This document shows positions 32,165 to 36,952 of a stretch of 36,952 nucleotides of DNA, in pieces. Below the pieces are notes generated by a model, which was given only the letters and a program-made list of their open reading frames with translations, was not told where the DNA came from and did no database searches. The stretch's first letter is position 1; each line of letters starts with the position of its first letter. The stretch covers positions 1-36,952 of the forward strand of contig CAZZBK010000044.1 of assembly GCA_964652155.1 (NCBI GenBank), in the 5' to 3' direction. The DNA comes from CAZZBK01 sp964652155 (lineage in GTDB: Bacteria; Planctomycetota; Planctomycetia; Pirellulales; PNKZ01). Both the position numbers and the translations under genes were made by a program.

Positions 32165-32502
32165 GGCGGAACCTCTCTAGAGAAGGTCGAAACGACGGCG
32201 AAACAAATAATCGGCAGATGAACACCAACACGCAACGTCATCGAGACGACGAGCCGCGTGCTGGCCCTGATAAGCGGTCATGCTGACCGATGGTGCTATC
32301 CAGTCTAATTAAGCTCGCGCGATGACGTCAAAGGAAATCGCCTCGGCTCGGACCGCTTTTGCTCGCGGCAGTCGCTTCCCAAGTGCTCTGGTGCTTGACA
32401 GTTGTGCGCATGCACCCCTAGGATTGGCCACCACGACCGTCAGGGTCCCTACGAACTGAATCGCAGCCGCGGGCCCACTTATTCCCAGCCGTCGAGACCT
32501 TC
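32165..32502. other. Divergent intergenic region between the BRCT-like gene and polA
   Basis: This 338-base region contains the polA promoter candidate (annotated separately) and, nearer the minus-strand gene, the palindrome TGACGTCA (32323-32330). On the minus strand a TTTGACG overlaps that palindrome, but I see no matching -10 at proper distance. No small gene is visible. Confidence 0.4.
32395..32424 (+). promoter_or_regulatory. Sigma70-type promoter candidate for polA-coaE
   Basis: A perfect TTGACA (32395-32400) is followed after 18 bases by TAGGAT (32419-32424), four of six matches to TATAAT. The first candidate ATG of polA is about 80 bases downstream. Confidence 0.5.
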
Positions 32503-35328
32503 ATGCGTGGCCCCATGCGTCAGTCTATGCTTCCTGGCCTTGAGCCGCTCGATGAATCGGCTGAAGGTGTTGCGGCAGAACCGGTTGCGTCGCAAGAGAC
32601 GGTCGAGTCCGCTGCTCCCGTCGATACGGGGCCGGGCATCCCCGACCTCTCTGGCCAGACCGTCTGGGTCATCGACGCCAACAGCCTCATCTTCCAGGTG
32701 TTTCATGCCATTGCCGAGATGACGAGCCCCAAGGGGGAGCCGGTCAACGCCACCTTTGGATTCACCCGAGACATGTTGCAGTTGATCGAGAAGAAGAAGC
32801 CGAACTACTTGTTTTGCGCCTTCGATCGCTCGGAGCCCACGTTTCGACACGAGCTGTTCCCGGAATATAAGGGGCATCGCTCCGAGTGTCCGCCGGACCT
32901 CATCCCGCAGTTCGGCCAAATCCAGCGCATGCTCGAGGCGCTGCACATCCCGGTCCTGTCGGTGGCCGGGTACGAAGCGGACGACATCCTGGCGACGCTC
33001 GCTGCTCAGACGCAGGCCGCCGGCGGCATGTGTTATGTGGTCACGAGCGACAAAGACTGCCGACAGCTCATCACGCCGCAGGTCAAAGTGTACAACATCC
33101 GCAAGGATCAACTGCTCGACGACGCGGCCGTGCTCGCCGACTGGGGCGTGCGACCCGATCAGGTTGTCGATTTTCAGGCCATCGTCGGCGACCCGGTCGA
33201 TAACGTTCGCGGCGTGCCGGGCATTGGCCCCAAGGGGGCTCGCGAACTGCTCGAGAAATATGACACGCTCGACAACCTGCTCGCGCACGTCGACGAGATC
33301 AGCGGCGCGAAAAAGAAGCAGAGCCTGATCGACAGCCGCGACGTGCTCAAGCTCAGCCGGCAACTGGTGAAGCTCGATGCGAATGTGCCCGTCGAGGTCG
33401 ACTGGAATCGAGGGCGCGTCGGTGGGATCGACGTCACGGCGGCGCTTGTCTTGTGTCAGGAGTTGGGCTTCCATCGCCTCGGCGAGCAGATGCGGTCATT
33501 GCAGGTGGCGGCCGCACCGGCCTCGTGGGACGCCATCTACACGGCGGTCGACACGCCCGAAAAATTCGCCGCGCTGCTCGACGAGTTGCGGCAGTACAAG
33601 TCCATCTCGTTCGACACCGAGACGACCAGCATCGCGCCGACGCTCGCCGAGCCGGTCGGTTACGCGCTCTGCGCGCGGCCGGGCGTGGCGTACTACGTGC
33701 CTGTCCGCGGACCTGCGGGTGAGGCGGTGCTCGATAACCGAACCGTGCTCGCCGAGTTGGGGCCCATTCTTGAGGATCCGCAGATCGAAAAGATCGGGCA
33801 GAACATCAAGTACGACATGATCGTGATGCGCAACCAGGGGGTCGAGCTGCGCGGCGTCGCCTTCGATTCGATGGTCGCCAGCTACTTGCTCGACGCCGGC
33901 GAACGGGTCCACAACCTCGACGAATTGTCGGCCCGATACTTGAATCACACCACGATCAAGATCGACAGCCTGATCGGCACAGGCAAGCAACAGAAGCGCA
34001 TGGACGAGGTGTCGATCGACAAGGTCGCCCAGTACGCGGCCGAAGACGCCGACGTGCCGCTGCGGCTGCGACCGATCCTGGACGCAAAACTGCGCGCGTC
34101 GGAGCTCGACACGCTGTTTCGCGATGTCGAGATTCCGCTGATCGACGTGCTCGCCGAGCTCGAATACAACGGCATTCGCGTCGATGTGGGTCGGCTCCGC
34201 GCGTTGAGCGAAGAATACGGTCGGCGGATGGCGGTCATTGAGCAGGAGATTTACACGCTGGCCGGTCATCCGTTCAATATCGCCTCGCCGAAGCAATTGC
34301 AGCAGGTGCTCTTCGAGGAGTTGAAGCTGCCGATCATCAGCAAGACCAAGACCGGGGCGAGCACCGACGCCGATGTGCTCGAGGAACTGTCACGCAAACA
34401 TCCGCTGCCCGCCAAGGTGCTTGAGTATCGCCAGTACGCGAAGCTCAAGGGGACCTATCTCGACGCCCTGCCCGAGCTGGTCAATCCGCGCACCCTCCGC
34501 GTACACGCCTCGTTTCATCAGGCGGTCGCAGCCACGGGTCGGCTCAGCTCAAGCGACCCGAACCTGCAAAACATTCCGATCCGGACCGAGGTGGGGCGCG
34601 AAATTCGTTCGGCGTTTTTACCCGGTGCGGACAACGAACTGCTGCTGGCCGCGGATTACTCGCAGATCGAGTTGCGCGTGCTCGCGCACTACAGCCAAGA
34701 CGAAACCTTGTGCGCGGCCTTCGAGCGCGACGAAGACATCCACGCGCTGGTCGCATCTCAGGTGTACAATGTGCCCCTGGCCGAGGTCAGCAAGGAGCAG
34801 CGTCGCGCGGCCAAGGCGGTGAACTTCGGCGTCGTCTATGGCCAGAGCGCCTTCGGTCTCGCCAAGGGGCTCGACATCGAACAGGACGAGGCGCAGCAGT
34901 TCATCGACGCCTACTTTGCTCGTTACCCGGGCGTCGCCAAGTTCATTCAAGAGGTGCTTGTCTCGTGCGCTCAGCAAGGTTACGTAACGACCATCCTCGG
35001 GCGGCGTCGAGCCATTCGCGGCATTCGTCCCGGGGCGACATCGCAGCGCAATCTCGCCGAGCGGACGGCGGTCAACACGGTGATCCAGGGCTCGGCGGCT
35101 GACATCATCAAGCTGGCCATGATTAACATTCATCGCCGCCTCAAGACCAGTCAGCTCCAGGCTCGGATGCTGCTGCAAATTCATGACGAACTCATCTTCG
35201 AGGTGGCCGAGCAGGACCACGAGGCACTCCAGTCGTTGGTCGTCGAGCAGATGTCGAGCGTCATGTCGCTGCGCGTGCCGCTCAAGGTGGATGTTAAAAG
35301 TGGCCGCAACTGGGCTCAAGCGGAGTAA
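32503..35328 (+). CDS. polA: DNA polymerase I
   Basis: The 941-residue enzyme has all three Pol I activities. Residues about 48-340 are the 5'-3' flap exonuclease (VWVIDANSLIFQVFHA, FDRSEPTFRHELFPEYKGHR, GYEADDILATLA, VTSDKDCRQLI, GVPGIGPKGARELLEKY). Residues about 350-540 are the proofreading domain, with Exo I FDTET (D371, E373), Exo II NIKYDMIV and Exo III YAAEDADV, so proofreading is probably active. Residues about 550-941 are the polymerase: motif A DYSQIELR (D718), motif B RRAAKAVNFGVVYGQ (K771), motif C QIHDELIFEV (H894, D895). It fills gaps and removes RNA primers during replication and repair. The ATG at 32503 gives MRGPMRQSML; ATGs at 32515 and 32527 are also possible and no ribosome site decides. 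A phenylalanine (in NFGVVYG) occupies the position controlling ddNTP discrimination. coaE follows after 6 bases. Confidence 0.97.
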   Translation: MRGPMRQSMLPGLEPLDESAEGVAAEPVASQETVESAAPVDTGPGIPDLSGQTVWVIDANSLIFQVFHAIAEMTSPKGEPVNATFGFTRDMLQLIEKKKPNYLFCAFDRSEPTFRHELFPEYKGHRSECPPDLIPQFGQIQRMLEALHIPVLSVAGYEADDILATLAAQTQAAGGMCYVVTSDKDCRQLITPQVKVYNIRKDQLLDDAAVLADWGVRPDQVVDFQAIVGDPVDNVRGVPGIGPKGARELLEKYDTLDNLLAHVDEISGAKKKQSLIDSRDVLKLSRQLVKLDANVPVEVDWNRGRVGGIDVTAALVLCQELGFHRLGEQMRSLQVAAAPASWDAIYTAVDTPEKFAALLDELRQYKSISFDTETTSIAPTLAEPVGYALCARPGVAYYVPVRGPAGEAVLDNRTVLAELGPILEDPQIEKIGQNIKYDMIVMRNQGVELRGVAFDSMVASYLLDAGERVHNLDELSARYLNHTTIKIDSLIGTGKQQKRMDEVSIDKVAQYAAEDADVPLRLRPILDAKLRASELDTLFRDVEIPLIDVLAELEYNGIRVDVGRLRALSEEYGRRMAVIEQEIYTLAGHPFNIASPKQLQQVLFEELKLPIISKTKTGASTDADVLEELSRKHPLPAKVLEYRQYAKLKGTYLDALPELVNPRTLRVHASFHQAVAATGRLSSSDPNLQNIPIRTEVGREIRSAFLPGADNELLLAADYSQIELRVLAHYSQDETLCAAFERDEDIHALVASQVYNVPLAEVSKEQRRAAKAVNFGVVYGQSAFGLAKGLDIEQDEAQQFIDAYFARYPGVAKFIQEVLVSCAQQGYVTTILGRRRAIRGIRPGATSQRNLAERTAVNTVIQGSAADIIKLAMINIHRRLKTSQLQARMLLQIHDELIFEVAEQDHEALQSLVVEQMSSVMSLRVPLKVDVKSGRNWAQAE

Positions 35329-35334
35329 GCGATC

Positions 35335-35937
35335 ATGCTGGTGGTCGGCTTGTTGGGAGGCATCGCCTGCGGCAAGAGTTTGGTGGCGCGGCAGTTCGCC
35401 GAGTTGGGGGCCGTCATCCTCGACGCCGACCGCGCGGGGCACGAGGTCCTGTGTCTACCGGAGATCGAAGCGTCCGCCCGTGCACGCTGGGGGGACGCGA
35501 TCTTTGGCCCCGACGGACATGTCCAGCGGGCCAAGCTCGCGGCCATCGTGTTCGCCCCGGGCGAGCGAGGACTCGCGGAACTCGCGTATCTTGAGTCGCT
35601 CACCCATCCACGCATCGGCGAGCGGCTCGAACAACAGGTGATCGCGGCCGAGCGGGCCGGCTACAAGGTCGCGGTCCTTGACGCCCCCGTCATGCTCAAG
35701 GCGGGCTGGCAACGCTACTGCCAGCGGCTCGTATTCATCGACGCCCCTTGGGAGCAGCGCGTGCTACGCGCTCAGCAGCGCGGCTGGAGCGCTGCGGAGC
35801 TCAAGGCCCGCGAGGCACGTCAGCCGTCGCTCGACGTGAAACGGTCCGTGTGCGACACGGTGATCGACAACAGCGGCACGATCGACGCGACCGGCGCGCA
35901 AGTCGAGCGGCTCTGGTGTGAGTTGCTGCGCGGTTGA
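35335..35937 (+). CDS. coaE: Dephospho-CoA kinase
   Basis: CoaE phosphorylates the 3' hydroxyl of dephospho-CoA, the last step of coenzyme A synthesis. The P-loop is GLLGGIACGKS (residues 5-15), followed by VILDADRAGHEVL with the conserved DAD, LTHPRIGERL, VAVLDAPVMLKAGWQRYCQ and FIDAPWEQRVLRAQQRGW (lid arginines). DNSGTIDATGAQVERLW near the end replaces the usual N-G-x-x-x-E/D-L-x-x-Q-V. At 200 residues the length is normal. The ATG has GGAG at 35322-35325, 9 bases upstream and overlapping the polA stop, so both genes are read from one message. Linkage to polA is a known bacterial arrangement. An acidic/Cys variation in the P-loop (IACGKS rather than IGSGKS) is within the family range. Confidence 0.94.
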   Translation: MLVVGLLGGIACGKSLVARQFAELGAVILDADRAGHEVLCLPEIEASARARWGDAIFGPDGHVQRAKLAAIVFAPGERGLAELAYLESLTHPRIGERLEQQVIAAERAGYKVAVLDAPVMLKAGWQRYCQRLVFIDAPWEQRVLRAQQRGWSAAELKAREARQPSLDVKRSVCDTVIDNSGTIDATGAQVERLWCELLRG

Positions 35938-36089
35938 CATTCGGCAACATGGTTGTTGTTTCGCCACGCGTGTTGCGGCGGGGCAACATGACCTCGGACA
36001 GGCCATTCTGTCGCAAGGCATGACCTGCTGCGGAGATGCGCTCGGATGCAGTGTTTTTCGCCCGTCGCGGCATTCGGCTTGCCCTGCCT

Positions 36090-36115
36090 TGAGTCAGCAC
36101 CTTTTTACTGACTCA
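36090..36115. promoter_or_regulatory. Inverted repeat TGAGTCAG ... CTGACTCA
   Basis: A perfect 8-bp inverted repeat with a 10-base T-rich spacer lies about 70 bases upstream of the last gene and 150 bases after coaE. It could be an operator for the downstream gene or a hairpin ending polA-coaE transcription; no T-run follows the right arm, which favours neither strongly. Confidence 0.4.
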
Positions 36116-36182
36116 TGTCGAGAAACACCTCGTGGCACTCAGCGGACTCTCGTCGATCGCAACCCTAGGACGACTCGCCTCG

Positions 36183-36952
36183 ATGGCGTGGGTGTTCCTG
36201 TTGGCATTGTGTGATCCGTCCGCGGCCGATGAACCCACGCCGGTTGTTCTCGAAGTGACCGTCTCGTCGGGCCGGGCCTTTACGGGGGCGGTCGACGTTC
36301 GCTCCGATGGCCAGTACCTCTGGCTGCGAACCACGAAGTCGGGGACCACATTTGTCCGCCGCCTTGAATGGTCGAGCGTCAAAAAAATTCTGGGTCCGGA
36401 AGGGGACCTGGCGATCGAGCATATCCGGGATCACTTGCCTCGCTGGCGCAGCACAGTGCCGCGTGTGCCTCGCACCTTGCCCCCCTCTCCTGCCCCGACG
36501 ACGACGGGCGAGCCGGCGCCGATCGTTCGGACCGTCGCGGTCGACGCCCGCACGGCCAACTGGGATGCCGACGTCGAGAGCGATGGTTTGCTTGTCGACG
36601 TTCGTCCGCTCGATGGTCAAGGGGAGCTCGTTGCGTGCAGCGGGCATGTTGAGTTTGAGCTGATCGGCGTAGGGCCTGGGACCACCGATCGGCTCGTGAC
36701 CTTTCCGGTGCTCGGGCGTTGGGTGCGACCGCTGACAGTCGAACAACTTGGGCCCAACGGCCTGGTCGTGAAGCTGGAGTTTCAGGCCGACCATCCGGAG
36801 TTCAACTTACAACTCTCGAATTGGGGCACGTTGCACACGAAGCTCGTCGTGCCCGGTCACGGCGTGTTCGAGGTCTCGCAAGACCTGTCGGATCTGCGAC
36901 GCTCCAGTCCGCTGCGCGATCTCTTACAGCAACAAATTCAAGGGCGATTTTT
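36183..36952 (+). CDS. Secreted protein of unknown function, 3' end cut off by the window
   Basis: The frame is open from upstream of 36183 to the last base with no stop, so the gene is incomplete. From the ATG it begins MAWVFLLALCDPSAADEPTP, a short hydrophobic signal-like segment ending near SAADEP. An in-frame GTG at 36132 would give a longer signal peptide containing an arginine and may be the true start; AGGA at 36167-36170 lies 12 bases before the ATG. The mature part is beta-rich (VVLEVTVSSGRAFTGAVDV, YLWLRTTKSGTTFVRR, GPGTTDRLVTFPVLGRWVRP), with a Pro/Thr linker around residues 100-115 and LEFQADHPEFNLQLSNWG later. The segment FTGAVDVRSDGQYLWLRT looks like the start of a small beta-barrel repeat. 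I recognise no family. It follows coaE by about 245 bases and is probably a separate transcription unit. Confidence 0.75.
   Translation, partial: MAWVFLLALCDPSAADEPTPVVLEVTVSSGRAFTGAVDVRSDGQYLWLRTTKSGTTFVRRLEWSSVKKILGPEGDLAIEHIRDHLPRWRSTVPRVPRTLPPSPAPTTTGEPAPIVRTVAVDARTANWDADVESDGLLVDVRPLDGQGELVACSGHVEFELIGVGPGTTDRLVTFPVLGRWVRPLTVEQLGPNGLVVKLEFQADHPEFNLQLSNWGTLHTKLVVPGHGVFEVSQDLSDLRRSSPLRDLLQQQIQGRF

Noticed and set aside
32323..32330. Palindrome TGACGTCA upstream of the BRCT-like gene
   Set aside because: An 8-base palindrome alone is expected by chance in a window of this size; no second copy was noticed.
1..36952. CRISPR arrays, tRNA/rRNA genes, transposases, prophage genes
   Set aside because: Looked for in intergenic stretches by eye; no spaced direct repeats, cloverleaf-like arms or recombinase motifs were seen.

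Overview
The window is about 37 kb of high-GC bacterial chromosome, most likely from a member of the Planctomycetota (probably Pirellulales). This placement is an inference. It rests on very large secreted or membrane proteins of no recognised family, long Sel1, TPR and HEAT repeat proteins, a sialidase, a xylanase-like protein, a polA-coaE pair, and housekeeping genes scattered among lineage-specific genes rather than packed in classical operons. I saw no tRNA, rRNA, CRISPR array, transposase or phage gene.

Left part (1-11.3 kb). The window opens inside a transaldolase gene, followed on the same strand by a TPR protein with an altered SEC-C-like zinc motif and by ribD (riboflavin synthesis). 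Convergent to ribD is a GH10 xylanase-like protein that has lost both catalytic glutamates. Then come purC (purine synthesis) and a stand-alone STAS-domain protein with a good sigma70-type promoter. A secreted two-PDZ protein with eleven Sel1 repeats converges on the STAS gene, and a GT87-type membrane glycosyltransferase follows.

Middle part (11.4-17.6 kb). A secreted exo-sialidase with a complete active-site set and a GYF_2/AIM24 fusion lie on the minus strand. Next is a translationally coupled pair, a HEAT-repeat protein and a small membrane protein. On the plus strand are an 88-residue protein and an EboB/TatD-like metal hydrolase.

Right-middle part (17.7-32.2 kb). All genes are on the minus strand. 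In transcription order they are a membrane-anchored coiled-coil protein with a BRCT-like C-terminus, a 1127-residue membrane protein (module A), a 2532-residue protein overlapping it by 8 bp (modules B and C fused), and an M20 amidohydrolase. A, B and C are diverged copies of one architecture: signal peptide, a short motif of the type LPYDKFRELW, a large beta-rich ectodomain and a C-terminal membrane bundle. Copies B and C are joined in one frame, with C's signal peptide kept as an internal membrane segment. This tandem family is the strongest candidate for an undescribed system here. Its function cannot be read from the sequence.

Right end (32.4-37 kb). polA, with all three proofreading exonuclease motifs, and coaE form a tight pair. 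A secreted protein gene then runs off the end of the window.

Intergenic DNA carries several palindromic elements: four copies of a CCGGTCCG-TCT-CGGACCGG hairpin in two gaps, a long inverted repeat built on AACCACGGATGAACACCGAT, and a REP-like double hairpin.
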